From Meghimatium bilineatum (taxonomy: Eukaryota > Mollusca > Gastropoda > Stylommatophora > Philomycidae), in assembly GCA_034231615.1 (NCBI GenBank), contig CM067317.1:44772652-44836651 (forward strand): DNA of 64,000 nucleotides, in the 5' to 3' direction. The translations under genes were made by a program, and so were the position numbers. Shown here piece after piece: positions 14,301 through 29,262 of the stretch. Each line of letters opens with the position of its first letter. The stretch's first letter is position 1. The notes beneath the pieces were generated by a model. That model saw only the letters and a program-made list of their open reading frames with translations. It made no database searches and was not told where the DNA came from.

Positions 14301-17300
14301 ATAATTAGAAATAAATTTTTTTGATTTTTAAACAACTTTTCAACACATCTCATAAATGTATCTACCGGTAGTTTATCATTAGAAATATATTTTTTTATTT
14401 TCTTTTTCAATCTTTTCAACACATTTCATAAAAGTATCTAGTTTATCACTAGAAATATATTTCTTTGATTTTGATACTTTTCAACACATTTCAGCAATGT
14501 ATCTAGTTTATCATTAGAAATATATCTTTTCATTTTCTTTTTCAAACTTTTCAACACATTTCAGCAATGTATCTAGTTTATCATTAGAAATATATTTTTT
14601 GATTGTCTTTTTCAAACTTTTCAACACATCTCATAAATGTATCTACCGGTAGATTATCACTAGAAATATATCTTTTCATTTTCTTTTTCAAACTTTTCAT
14701 AAATGTATATAGTTTATCAATAGAAATATTTTTATCTTATTTTCTTGTTCAAACTTTTCAACACATTTCATAAATGAATATAGTTTATCATTAGAAATAT
14801 ATTTTTTAATTTTCTTTTCTAAATTTTCAACACATTTCATAAATGTATATAGTTTATCATTAGAAATATATTTTTTAATTTTCTTTTTCAAACTTTTCAA
14901 CACATCTCATAAATGTATCTACTAGTAGAGTATCACTAGAAATATATTTTTTTATTTTCTTTTTCAAACGATTCAACACATAAATTGATTGTCAAATTAT
15001 TAGAAATATTATTTTTAATTTTCCCTTTCAAACTTTTCAACACATCTCATAAATGTATCTACAGGTAGATTATCACTAGAAATATATCTTTTCATTTTCT
15101 TTTTCAAACTTTTCAACACATTTCATAAATGTATATAGTTTATCATTATAAATATTTTTTTTTATTTTCAAAGTTTTGAACACATTTCATAAGTGTATAT
15201 AGTTTATCAATGAAAATTTATTTTTTGATTGACTTTTTCAAACTTTTCAACACATCTCATAAATGTATCTACCAGTAGAGTATCACTAGAAATATATTTT
15301 TTTATTTTCTTTTTCAAACGATTCAACACATAAATTGATTGTCAAATTATTAGAAATATTATTTTTTATTTTCCTTTTCAAACTTTTCAACACATCTCAT
15401 AAATGTATCTACAGGTAGATAATCACTAGAAATATATCTTTTCATTTTCTTTTTCAAACTTTTCAATACATTTCATAAATGTATATAGTTTATCATTATA
15501 AATATTTATTTTTTATTTTCAAAGTTTTGAACACATTTCATTTCATAAGTGTATATAGTTTATCAATAGAAATTAATTTTTTGATTTACTTTTTGAAATT
15601 TTTCAACACATGTCATAAATGTATCTAGTTTTTATAATTAGAAATATATTTTTTTGATTTTTAAACAACTTTTCAACACATCTCATAAATGTATGTACCG
15701 GTAGTTTATAATTAGAAATATATTTTTTTATTTTCTTTTTCAATCTTTTCAACACATTTCATAAAAGTATCTAGTTTATCACTAGAAATATATTTCTTTG
15801 ATTTTGAAACTTTTCAACACATTTCAGCAATGTATCTAGTTTATCATTAGAAATATATCTTTTCATTTTCTTTTTCAAACTTTTCAACACATTTCAGCAA
15901 TGTATCTAGTTTATCATTAGAAATATATTTTTTGATTGTCTTTTTCAAACTTTTCAACACATCTCATAAATGTATCTACCGGTAGATTATCACTAGAAAT
16001 ATATCTTTTCATTTTCTTTTTCAAACTTTTCAACACATTTCATAAATGTATATAGTTTATCAATGAAAATTTATTTTTTGATTGACTTTTTGAAACTTTT
16101 CAACACATCTCATAAATGTATCTACAGGTAGATAATCACTAGAAATATATCTTTTCATTTTCTTTTTCAAACTTTTCAATACATTTCATAAATGTATATA
16201 GTTTATCATTATAAATATTTTTTTTTTATTTTCAAAGTTTTGAACACATTTCATAAGTGTATATAGTTTATCAATAGAAATTAATTTTTTGATTTACTTT
16301 TTGAAATTTTTCAACACATGTCATAAATGTATCTAGTTTTTATAATTAGAAATATATTTTTTTGATTTTTAAACAACTTTTCAACACATCTCATAAATGT
16401 ATCTACCGGTAGTTTATCATTAGAAATATATTTTTTTATTTTCTTTTTCAATCTTTTCAACACATCTCATAAATGTATCTACCGGTAGATTATCACTAGA
16501 AATATATCTTTTCATTTTCTTTTTCAAACTTTTCATAAATGTATATAGTTTATCATAGAAATATTTTTATTTTCTTGTTCAAACTTTTCAACACATTTCA
16601 TAGATGTATCTAATTTATCATTAGAAAAATATTTCTTTGATTTTGAAACTTTTCAACACATTTCAGCAATGTATCTAGTTTATCATTAGAAATATATTTT
16701 TTGATTGTCTTTTTCAAACTTTTCAACACATCTCATAAATGTATCTACCGGTAGATTATCACTAGAAATATATCTTTTCATTTTCTTTTTCAAACTTTTC
16801 AACACATTTCATAAATGTATATAGTTTATCATTATAAATATTTTATTTTATTTTCAAAGTTTTGAACACATTTCATAAGTGTATATAGTTTATCAATGAA
16901 AATTTATTTTTTGATTGACTTTTTCAAACTTTTCAACACATCTCATAAATGTATCTACCAGTAGAGTATCACTAGAAATATATTTTTTTATTTTCTTTTT
17001 CAAACGATTCAACACATAAATTGATTGTCAAATTATTAGAAATATTATTTTTTATTTTCCTTTTCAAACTTTTCAACACATCTCATAAATGTATCTACAG
17101 GTAGATAATCACTAGAAATATATCTTTTCATTTTCTTTTTCAAACTTTTCAATACATTTCATAAATGTATATAGTTTATCATTATAAATATTTTTTTTTT
17201 ATTTTCAAAGTTTTGAACACATTTCATTTCATAAGTGTATATAGTTTATCAATAGAAATTAATTTTTTGATTTACTTTTTGAAATTTTTCAACACGTCAT

Positions 17301-20300
17301 AAATGTATCTACCGGTAGTTTATCATTAGAAATATATTTTTTAATTTTCTTTTTCAATCTTTTCAACACATCTCATAAATGTATCTACCGGTAGATTATC
17401 ACTAGAAATATATCTTTTCATTTTCTTTTTAAAACTTTTCAATACATTTCATAAATGTATATAGTTTATCATTATAAATATTTTTGTTTTCTTGTTCAAA
17501 CTTTTCAACACATTTCATAAATGTATCTAATTTATCATTAGAAAATATTTCTTTGATTTTGAAACTTTTCAACACATTTCAGCAATGTATCTAGTTTATC
17601 AATAGAAATTTATTTTTTGATTTTCTTTTTGAAATTTTTCAACACGTCATAAATGTATCTACCGGTAGTTTATCATTAGAAATATATTTTTTAATTTTCT
17701 TTTTCAATCTTTTCAACACATCTCATAAATGTATCTACCGGTAGATTATCACTAGAAATATATTTTTTCATTTTCTTTTTCAAACTTTTCAACACATTTC
17801 ATAAGTGAATATAGTTTATCAAATGAAATTTATTTTTTGATTTTCTTTTTGAAATTTTTCAACACATTTCATAAATGTATCTAGTTTTTATCATTAGAAA
17901 TTTATTTTTTTGATTTTGAAACTTTTCCACACATTTCATAAATGTATCTAGTTTATCATTAGAATTTTTGATTTTGAAACTTTTGAACATATCTCATAAA
18001 TGTATCTACCGGTAGTATATCATTAGAAATATGTCTTTTCATTTTATTTTTCAAACTTTTCAACACATTTCATAAATGTATATAGTTTATCATTTGAAAT
18101 ATATTTTTTTATTTTCTTTTTCAAACTTTTCAACACATCTCATGAATGTATCTACCAGTAGAGTATCACTAGAAATATATCTTTTCATTTTCTTTTTCAA
18201 ACTTTTCAATACATTTCATAAATGTATATAGTTTATCATTATAAATATTTATTTTTTATTTTCAAAGTTTTGAACACATTTCATTTCATAAGTGTATATA
18301 GTTTATCAATAGAAATTAATTTTTTGATTTACTTTTTGAAATTTTTCAACACATGTCATAAATGTATCTAGTTTTTATAATTAGAAATATATTTTTTTGA
18401 TTTTTAAACAACTTTTCAACACATCTCATAAATGTATCTACCGGTAGTTTATCATTAGAAATATATTTTTTTATTTTCTTTTTCAATCTTTTCAACACAT
18501 CTCATAAATGTATCTACCGGTAGATTATCACTAGAAATATATCTTTTCATTTTCTTTTTCAAACGTTTCAACACATAAATTGATTGTCAAATTATTAGAA
18601 ATATTTTTTTTTATTTTCTTTTTCAATCTTTTCAACACATTTCATAAAAGTATCTAGTTTATCACTAGAAATATATTTCTTTGATTTTGAAACTTTTCAA
18701 CACATTTCAGCAATGTATCTAGTTTATCATTAGAAATATATCTTTTCATTTTCTTTTTCAAACTTTTCAACACATTTCAGCAATGTATCTAGTTTATCAT
18801 TAGAAATATATTTTTTGATTGTCTTTTTCAAACTTTTCAACACATCTCATAAATGTATCTACCGGTAGATTATCACTAGAAATATATCTTTTCATTTTCT
18901 TTTTCAAACTTTTCAACACATTTCATAAATGTATATAGTTTATCAATGAAAATTTATTTTTTGATTGACTTTTTGAAACTTTTCAACACATCTCATAAAT
19001 GTATCTACAGTTAGATAATCACTAGAAATATATCTTTTCATTTTCTTTTTCAAACTTTTCAATACATTTCATAAATGTATATAGTTTATCATTATAAATA
19101 TTTATTTTTTATTTTCAAAGTTTTGAACACATTTCATTTCATAAGTGTATATAGTTTATCAATAGAAATTAATTTTTTGATTTACTTTTTGAAATTTTTC
19201 AACACATGTCATAAATGTATCTAGTTTTTATAATTAGAAATAAATTTTTTGATTTTTAAACAACTTTTCAACACATCTCATAAATGTATCTACCGGTAGT
19301 TTATAATTAGAAATATATTTTTTTATTTTCTTTTTCAATCTTTTCAACACATTTCATAAAAGTATCTAGTTTATCACTAGAAATATATTTCTTTGATTTT
19401 GAAACTTTTCAACACATTTCAGCAATGTATCTAGTTTATCATTAGAAATATATCTTTTCATTTTCTTTTTCAAACTTTTCAACACATTTCAGCAATGTAT
19501 CTAGTTTATCATTAGAAATATATTTTTTGATTGTCTTTTTCAAACTTTTCAACACATCTCATAAATGTATCTACCGGTAGATTATCACTAGAAATATATC
19601 TTTTCATTTTCTTTTTCAAACTTTTCAACACATTTCATAAATGTATATAGTTTATCAATGAAAATTTATTTTTTGATTGACTTTTTGAAACTTTTCAACA
19701 CATCTCATAAATGTATCTACAGGTAGATAATCACTAGAAATATATCTTTTCATTTTCTTTTTCAAACTTTTCAATACATTTCATAAATGTATATAGTTTA
19801 TCATTATAAATATTTTTTTTTTATTTTCAAAGTTTTGAACACATTTCATAAGTGTATATAGTTTATCAATAGAAATTAATTTTTTGATTTACTTTTTGAA
19901 ATTTTTCAACACATGTCATAAATATATCTAGTTTTTATAATTAGAAATATATTTTTTTGATTTTTAAACAACTTTTCAACACATCTCATAAATGTATCTA
20001 CCGGTAGATTATCACTAGAAATATATCTTTTCATTTTCTTTTTCAAACGTTTCAACAAATAAATTGATTGTCAAATTATTAGAAATATATCTTTTCATTT
20101 TCTTTTTCAAACTTTTCAATACATTTCATAAATGTATATAGTTTATTATTATAAATATTTTTTTTTTATTTTCAAAGTTTTGAACACATTTCATTTCATA
20201 AGTGTATATAGTTTATCAATAGAAATTAATTTTTTGATTTACTTTTTGAAATTTTTCAACACATGTCATAAATGTATCTAGTTTTTATAATTAGAAATAT

Positions 20301-23300
20301 ATTTTTTTGATTTTTAAACAACTTTTCAACACATCTCATAAATGTATCTACCGGTAGTTTATCATTAGAAATATTTTTTTTTATTTTCTTTTTCAATCTT
20401 TTCAACACATTTCATAAAAGTATCTAGTTTATCACTAGAAATATATTTCTTTGATTTTGAAACTTTTCAACACATTTCAGCAATGTATCTAGTTTATCAT
20501 TAGAAATATATCTTTTCATTTTCTTTTTCAAACTTTTCAACACATTTCAGCAATGTATCTAGTTTATCATTAGAAATATATTTTTTGATTGTCTTTTTCA
20601 AACTTTTCAACACATCTCATAAATGTATCTACCGGTAGATTATCACTAGAAATATATCTTTTCATTTTCTTTTTCAAACTTTTCAACACATTTCATAAAT
20701 GTATATAGTTTATCAATGAAAATTTATTTTTTGATTGACTTTTTGAAACTTTTCAACACATCTCATAAATGTATCTACAGTTAGATAATCACTAGAAATA
20801 TATCTTTTCATTTTCTTTTTCAAACTTTTCAATACATTTCATAAATGTATATAGTTTATCATTATAAATATTTTTTTTTTATTTTCAAAGTTTTGAACAC
20901 ATTTCATTTCATAAGTGTATATAGTTTATCAATAGAAATTAATTTTTTGATTTACTTTTTGAAATTTTTCAACACATGTCATAAATGTATCTAGTTTTTA
21001 TAATTAGAAATATATTTTTTTGATTTTTAAACAACTTTTCAACACATCTCATAAATGTATCTACCGGTAGTTTATCATTAGAAATATTTTTTTTTATTTT
21101 CTTTTTCAATCTTTTCAACACATTTCATAAAAGTATCTAGTTTATCACTAGAAATATATTTCTTTGATTTTGAAACTTTTCAACACATTTCAGCAATGTA
21201 TCTAGTTTATCATTAGAAATATATCTTTTCATTTTCTTTTTCAAACTTTTCAACACATTTCAGCAATGTATCTAGTTTATCATTAGAAATATATTTTTTG
21301 ATTGTCTTTTTCAAACTTTTCAACACATCTCATAAATGTATCTACCGGTAGATTATCACTAGAAATATATCTTTTCATTTTCTTTTTCAAACTTTTCATA
21401 AATGTATATAGTTTATCAATAGAAATATTTTTATCTTATTTTCTTGTTCAAACTTTTCAACACATTTCATAAATGAATATAGTTTATCATTAGAAATATA
21501 TTTTTTAATTTTCTTTTCTAAATTTTCAACACATTTCATAAATGTATATAGTTTATCATTAGAAATATATTTTTTAATTTTCTTTTTCAAACTTTTCAAC
21601 ACATCTCATAAATGTATCTACTAGTAGAGTATCACTAGAAATATATTTTTTTATTTTCTTTTTCAAACGATTCAACACATAAATTGATTGTCAAATTATT
21701 AGAAATATTATTTTTAATTTTCCCTTTCAAACTTTTCAACACATCTCATAAATGTATCTACAGGTAGATTATCACTAGAAATATATCTTTTCATTTTCTT
21801 TTTCAAACTTTTCAACACATTTCATAAATGTATATAGTTTATCATTATAAATATTTTTTTTTATTTTCAAAGTTTTGAACACATTTCATAAGTGTATATA
21901 GTTTATCAATGAAAATTTATTTTTTGATTGACTTTTTCAAACTTTTCAACACATCTCATAAATGTATCTACCAGTAGAGTATCACTAGAAATATATTTTT
22001 TTATTTTCTTTTTCAAACGATTCAACACATAAATTGATTGTCAAATTATTAGAAATATTATTTTTTATTTTCCTTTTCAAACTTTTCAACACATCTCATA
22101 AATGTATCTACAGGTAGATAATCACTAGAAATATATCTTTTCATTTTCTTTTTCAAACTTTTCAATACATTTCATAAATGTATATAGTTTATCATTATAA
22201 ATATTTATTTTTTATTTTCAAAGTTTTGAACACATTTCATTTCATAAGTGTATATAGTTTATCAATAGAAATTAATTTTTTGATTTACTTTTTGAAATTT
22301 TTCAACACATGTCATAAATGTATCTAGTTTTTATAATTAGAAATATATTTTTTTGATTTTTAAACAACTTTTCAACACATCTCATAAATGTATGTACCGG
22401 TAGTTTATAATTAGAAATATATTTTTTTATTTTCTTTTTCAATCTTTTCAACACATTTCATAAAAGTATCTAGTTTATCACTAGAAATATATTTCTTTGA
22501 TTTTGAAACTTTTCAACACATTTCAGCAATGTATCTAGTTTATCATTAGAAATATATCTTTTCATTTTCTTTTTCAAACTTTTCAACACATTTCAGCAAT
22601 GTATCTAGTTTATCATTAGAAATATATTTTTTGATTGTCTTTTTCAAACTTTTCAACACATCTCATAAATGTATCTACCGGTAGATTATCACTAGAAATA
22701 TATCTTTTCATTTTCTTTTTCAAACTTTTCAACACATTTCATAAATGTATATAGTTTATCAATGAAAATTTATTTTTTGATTGACTTTTTGAAACTTTTC
22801 AACACATCTCATAAATGTATCTACAGGTAGATAATCACTAGAAATATATCTTTTCATTTTCTTTTTCAAACTTTTCAATACATTTCATAAATGTATATAG
22901 TTTATCATTATAAATATTTTTTTTTTATTTTCAAAGTTTTGAACACATTTCATAAGTGTATATAGTTTATCAATAGAAATTAATTTTTTGATTTACTTTT
23001 TGAAATTTTTCAACACATGTCATAAATGTATCTAGTTTTTATAATTAGAAATATATTTTTTTGATTTTTAAACAACTTTTCAACACATCTCATAAATGTA
23101 TCTACCGGTAGTTTATCATTAGAAATATATTTTTTTATTTTCTTTTTCAATCTTTTCAACACATCTCATAAATGTATCTACCGGTAGATTATCACTAGAA
23201 ATATATCTTTTCATTTTCTTTTTCAAACTTTTCATAAATGTATATAGTTTATCATAGAAATATTTTTATTTTCTTGTTCAAACTTTTCAACACATTTCAT

Positions 23301-23978
23301 AGATGTATCTAATTTATCATTAGAAAAATATTTCTTTGATTTTGAAACTTTTCAACACATTTCAGCAATGTATCTAGTTTATCATTAGAAATATATTTTT
23401 TGATTGTCTTTTTCAAACTTTTCAACACATCTCATAAATGTATCTACCGGTAGATTATCACTAGAAATATATCTTTTCATTTTCTTTTTCAAACTTTTCA
23501 ACACATTTCATAAATGTATATAGTTTATCATTATAAATATTTTTTTTTATTTTCAAAGTTTTGAACACATTTCATAAGTGTATATAGTTTATCAATGAAA
23601 ATTTATTTTTTGATTGACTTTTTCAAACTTTTCAACACATCTCATAAATGTATCTACCAGTAGAGTATCACTAGAAATATATTTTTTTATTTTCTTTTTC
23701 AAACGATTCAACACATAAATTGATTGTCAAATTATTAGAAATATTATTTTTTATTTTCCTTTTCAAACTTTTCAACACATCTCATAAATGTATCTACAGG
23801 TAGATAATCACTAGAAATATATCTTTTCATTTTCTTTTTCAAACTTTTCAATACATTTCATAAATGTATATAGTTTATCATTATAAATATTTTTTTTTTA
23901 TTTTCAAAGTTTTGAACACATTTCATTTCATAAGTGTATATAGTTTATCAATAGAAATTAATTTTTTGATTTACTTTT
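10590..23978 (+). repeat. Tandem duplication of a 6.7-kb satellite block
   Basis: The segment from about 10,590 to 17,284 is repeated from about 17,284 to 23,978 at an offset of 6,694 bp (for example CGTCATAAATG at 10601 and 17295, GTATATCATTAG at 11321 and 18015). The junction lies inside the shared string GAAATTTTTCAACAC, as expected for unequal crossing over within a monomer. The two copies differ by only a few bases, including a 5-bp TTTCA insertion in some monomers. Confidence 0.82.
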
Positions 23979-23979
23979 T

Positions 23980-25440
23980 GAAATTTTTCAACACATGTCA
24001 TAAATGTATCTAGTTTTTATAATTAGAAATATATTTTTTTGATTTTTAAACAACTTTTCAACACATCTCATAAATGTATCTACCGGTAGTTTATCATTAG
24101 AAATATTTTTTTTTATTTTCTTTTTCAATCTTTTCAACACATTTCATAAAAGTATCTAGTTTATCACTAGAAATATATTTCTTTGATTTTGAAACTTTTC
24201 AACACATTTCAGCAATGTATCTAGTTTATCATTAGAAATATATCTTTTCATTTTCTTTTTCAAACTTTTCAACACATTTCAGCAATGTATCTAGTTTATC
24301 ATTAGAAATATATTTTTTGATTGTCTTTTTCAAACTTTTCAACACATCTCATAAATGTATCTACCGGTAGATTATCACTAGAAATATATCTTTTCATTTT
24401 CTTTTTCAAACTTTTCAACACATTTCATAAATGTATATAGTTTATCAATGAAAATTTATTTTTTGATTGACTTTTTGAAACTTTTCAACACATCTCATAA
24501 ATGTATCTACAGTTAGATAATCACTAGAAATATATCTTTTCATTTTCTTTTTCAAACTTTTCAATACATTTCATAAATGTATATAGTTTATCATTATAAA
24601 TATTTTTTTTTTATTTTCAAAGTTTTGAACACATTTCATAAGTGTATATAGTTTATCAATAGAAATTAATTTTTTGATTTACTTTTTGAAATTTTTCAAC
24701 ACATGTCATAAATGTATCTAGTTTTTATAATTAGAAATATATTTTTTTGATTTTTAAACAACTTTTCAACACATCTCATAAATGTATCTACCGGTAGTTT
24801 ATCATTAGAAATATATTTTTTTATTTTCTTTTTCAATCTTTTCAACACATTTCATAAAAGTATCTAGTTTATCACTAGAAATATATTTCTTTGATTTTGA
24901 AACTTTTCAACACATTTCAGCAATGTATCTAGTTTATCATTAGAAATATATCTTTTCATTTTCTTTTTCAAACTTTTCAACACATTTCAGCAATGTATCT
25001 AGTTTATCATTAGAAATATATTTTTTGATTGTCTTTTTCAAACTTTTCAACACATCTCATAAATGTATCTACCGGTAGATTATCACTAGAAATATATCTT
25101 TTCATTTTCTTTTTCAAACTTTTCATAAATGTATATAGTTTATCAATAGAAATATTTTTATCTTATTTTCTTGTTCAAACTTTTCAACACATTTCATAAA
25201 TGAATATAGTTTATCATTAGAAATATATTTTTTTATTTTCTTTTCCAAATTTTCAACACATTTCATAAATGTATATAGTTTATCATTAGAAATATATTTT
25301 TTAATTTTCTTTTTCAAACTTTTCAACACATCTCATAAATGTATCTACCAGTAGAGTATCACTAGAAATATATTTTTTTATTTTCTTTTTCAAACGATTC
25401 AACACATAAATCGATTGTCAAATTATTAGAAATATTATTT
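23980..25440 (+). repeat. Partial third satellite block, offset 3,727 bp
   Basis: After the 6.7-kb duplication the sequence resumes as a near copy of about 20,260-21,720. The ATCTTATTTTCTTGTTCAAAC monomer region at 21,430 recurs at about 25,157. This shows that a different register of exchange was used at the right end of the left arm. Confidence 0.7.
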
Positions 25441-26397
25441 TTAATTTTCCTTTTCAAACTTTTCAACACATCTCATAAATGTATCTACAGGTAGATTATC
25501 ACTAGAAATATATCTTTTCATTTTCTTTTTCAAACTTTTCAATACATTTCATAAATGTATATAGTTTATCATTATAAATATTTTTTTTTTATTTTCAAAG
25601 TTTTGAACACATTTCATAAGTGTATATAGTTTATCAATAGAAATTAATTTTTTGATTTACTTTTTGAAATTTTTCAACACATGTCATAAATGTATCTAGT
25701 TTTTATAATTAGAAATATATTTTTTTGATTTTTAAACAACTTTTCAACACATCTCATAAATGTATCTACCGGTAGTTTATCATTAGAAATATATTTTTTA
25801 ATTTTCTTTTTCAATCTTTTCAACACATTTCATAAAAGTATCTAGTTTATCACTAGAAATATATTTCTTTTATTTTGAAACTTTTCAACACATTTCAGCA
25901 ATGTATCTAGTTTATCATTAGAAATATATCTTTTCATTTTCTTTTTCAAACTTTTCAACACATTTCATAAATGTATATAGTTTATCATTAGAAATATTTT
26001 TTTTTATTTTCAAAGTTTTGAACACATTTCATAAGTGTATATAGTTTATCAATGAAAATTTATTTTTTGATTGACTTTTTGAAATTTTTCAACACATTTC
26101 ATAAATGTATCTAGTTTTTATCATTAGAAATATATTTTTTTGATTTTTAAACAACTTTTCAACACATCTCATAAATGTATCTAGCTTATGATTAGAAATA
26201 TACCTTTTATTTTCTTTTTCAAACTTTTCAACACATGTCATAAATGTATCTAGTTTATCATTAGAAATATATTTTTTTGGATTTTCAAACTGTTCAACAC
26301 ATCTCATAAATGCATCTACCGGTAGATTATCACTAGAAATATATCTTTTCATTTTCTTTTTCAAACTTTTCATAAATGTATATAGTTTATCAATAGA

Positions 26398-26415
26398 AAT
26401 ATTTTTTTAAATGTG
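26398..26415. other. Orientation switch (inversion junction) in the satellite
   Basis: Left of this point all monomers read TTTCATAAATGTAT on the plus strand. Right of it they read ATACATTTATGAAA, the reverse complement. The switch happens within a T-run followed by AAATGTG, with no foreign DNA between the arms. The arms are therefore inverted relative to each other. Confidence 0.9.
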
Positions 26416-29237
26416 TTTATTAGTTTGAAATTTAAAAAAAATATATTTCTAATGATAAACTGATACATTTATGAAATGTGTTGAATAGTGTGATCTTTAA
26501 AAAAAACATATTTCTAGTGATAAACTAGATACATTTATGAAATGTGTTGAAAAGTTTGGAAAAGAAAATCAAAAAATATATTTCTAGTGATAATCTAGAT
26601 ACATTTATGAAATATGTTGAAAAGTTTGAACAATAAAATTGAAAAAAAATATTTCTAATGATAAACTAGATACATTTATTAAATTTTTTGAAAAGTTTGA
26701 AAAAGAAAATCACAAAATATATTTCTAATGTTAAACTAGATACATTACTGAAATGTGTTGAAAAGTTTGGAAAAGAAAATCAAAAAATAAATTTCTAGTG
26801 ATAAACTAGATACATTTATGAAATATTTGTTGAAAAGTTTTAACAAGAAAATAAAAATAAATATTTCTAATGATAAACTATATACATTTATGAAATGTGT
26901 TGAAAAGTTTGAAAAAGAAAATGAAAAGATATATTTCTAGTGATAATCTACCGGTAAATATATTTATGAGATGTGTGGAAAAGATTGAAAAAGAAAATAA
27001 AATAAAATATTTCTAATGATAAACTACCGGTAGATACATTTATGAGATGTGTTGAAAAGTTTGAAAAAGAAAATAAAAAATATATTTCTAATGATAAACT
27101 AGATACATTTGTGAAATGTGTTGAAAAGTTTGGAAATGAAAATCAAAAAATATATTTCTAGTGATAAACTAGATACATTTATGAAATATGTTGAAAAGTT
27201 TGAACAAGAAAATGAAATGATATATTTCTAATAATTTGACAATCAATTTATGTGTTGAAACGTTTGAAAAAGAAAATGAAAAGATATATTTGCAGTGATA
27301 ATCTACTGTTAGATACATATATGAAATGTTTGAAAAAGAAAATAAAAAAATATATTTCTAATGATAAACTAGATACATTGCTGAAATGTGTTGAAAAGTT
27401 ACGAAATCAAAGAAATATTTTTCTAATGATAAATCAGATACATTTATGAAATGTGTTGAAAAGTTTGAACAAGAAAATAAAAAATAAATATTTTTAATGA
27501 TAAACTATATACATTTATGAAATGTGTTGAAAAGTTTGAAAAATAAAAAATATTTCTAATGATAAACTAGATACATTTATGAAATGTGTTGAAAAGTTTC
27601 AAAATCAAAAAAATATATTTCTAATGATAAAAACTAGATACATTTATGAAATGTGTTGAAAAATTTCAAAAAGAAAATCAAAAAATAAATTTCTATTGAT
27701 AAATTATATACACTTATGAAATGTGTTCAAAACTTTGAAAAAGACAATAAAAATATATATTTCTAGTGATAATCTACCGGTAGATACATTTATGAGATGT
27801 GTTGAAAAGTTTGAAAAAGAAAATCAAAAAATATATTTCTAATAATTTGACAATCAATTTATGAGATGTGTTGAAACGTTTGAAAAAGAAAATTAAAAAA
27901 TATATTTCTAGTGATACTCTACTGGTAGATACATTTATGAGATGTGTTGAAAAGTTTGAAAAAAAAAATAAAAATATATTTCTAATGATAAACTTGATAC
28001 ATTGCTGAAATGTGTTGAAAAGTTTCAAAATCAAAGACATATTTTTCTAATGATAAATTAGATACATTTATGAGATGTGTTGAAAAGATTGAAAAAGAAA
28101 ATTAAAAAATATATTTCTAATGATAAACTACCGGTAGATACATTTATGACATGTGTTGAAAAATTTCAAAAAGAAATTCAAAAAATAAATTTCTATTGAT
28201 AAACTATATACACTTATGAAATGTGTTGAAAAGTTTGAAATTTTTAAAAAATTATTTCTAATGATAAACTAGATACATTTATGAAATGTGTTGAAAGTTT
28301 GGAAATGAAAATCAAAAAATATATTTCTAGTGATAAACTAGATACATTTATGAAATGTGTTTAAAAGTTTTAAATTTAAAAAAAATATATTTCTAATGAT
28401 AAACTGATACATTTATGAAATGTGTTGAATAGTGTGAAATTTAAAAAAAACATATTTCTAATGATAAACTAGATACATTTATGAAATGTGTTGAAAAGTT
28501 TGGAAAAGAAAATCAAAAAATATATTTCTAGTGATAATCTAGATACATTTATGAAATATGTTGAAAAGTTTGAACAAGAAAATAAAAAAAAATATTTCTA
28601 ATGATAAACTATATACACTTATTAAATGTGTTGAAACGTTTGAAAAAGAGAATAAAAAAATATATTTCTATTGATACTCTACCGGTAGATACATTTATGA
28701 GATGTGTTGAACAGTTTGAAAATCAAAAATTTTTATTTCTAATGATAAACTAGATACATTTATGAGATGTGTTGAAAAGTTTGAAAAAGAAAGTAAAAAA
28801 TATATTTCTAGTGATAAACTAGATACATTTATGAAATATTTGTTGAAAAGTTTTAACAAGAAAATAAAAATAAATATTTCTAATGATAAACTATAAACAT
28901 TTATGAAATGTGTTGAAAAGTTTGAAAAAGAAAATGAAAAGATATATTTCTAGTGATAATCTACCCGTAAATACATTTATGAGATGTGTGGAAAAGATTG
29001 AAAAAGAAAATAAAAAAAAATATTTCTAATAATAAACTACCGGTAGATACATTTATGAGATGTGTTGAAAATTTTGAAAAAGAAAATTAAAAATATATTT
29101 CTAATGATAAACTAGATACATTTGTGAAATGTGTTGAAAAGTTTGGAAATGAAAATCAAAACATATATTTCTAGTGATAAACTAGATACATTTATGAAAT
29201 ATGTTGAAAAGTTTGAACAAGAAAATGAAATGATATA
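26409..29237 (-). repeat. AT-rich satellite array, right arm, proximal part
   Basis: These are the same monomers as the left arm but inverted. A higher-order unit of about 1.95-2.0 kb is visible: the GAATAGTGTGA variant at about 26,485 recurs near 28,430, and the GAAAATGAAATGATATA variant at 27,210 recurs at 29,221. The array is interrupted at 29,237 by the pogo element. Open frames of 65-88 codons are satellite artefacts. Confidence 0.95.
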
Positions 29238-29262
29238 CCGTTAATTTCCGTGTATAACCCGA
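29238..29262 (+). repeat. Left terminal inverted repeat of the pogo element
   Basis: CCGTTAATTTCCG is identical to the reverse complement of the right end, followed by a partly conserved tract ending in ACCC. Confidence 0.93.

Larger units (their letters stand above)
1..26408 (+). repeat. AT-rich satellite array, left arm
   Basis: Continuous tandem monomers of about 70-76 bp run from the window edge to about 26.4 kb. Each contains a core like TTTTCAACACATTTCATAAA, then either CTAGTTTATC or the palindrome CTACCGGTAG, then TAGAAATATAT, then a T-rich tract ending in TTTTTCAAAC. Monomers carrying CTACCGGTAG are about 76 bp and the others about 70 bp. Open frames here are at most about 94 codons, read as a repeating Lys/Glu/Phe-rich peptide, and shift frame because monomer lengths are not multiples of three, so I treat them as non-coding. 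No gene is visible in this stretch. The array continues beyond the left edge. Confidence 0.97.

Noticed and set aside
1-29220. Many repeated 60-94 codon frames in the satellite reading MKCVEKFEKE-type peptides
   Set aside because: They mirror the monomer, change frame because monomers are not multiples of three, and never exceed about 94 codons. They reflect AT-rich repeats rather than a protein family.
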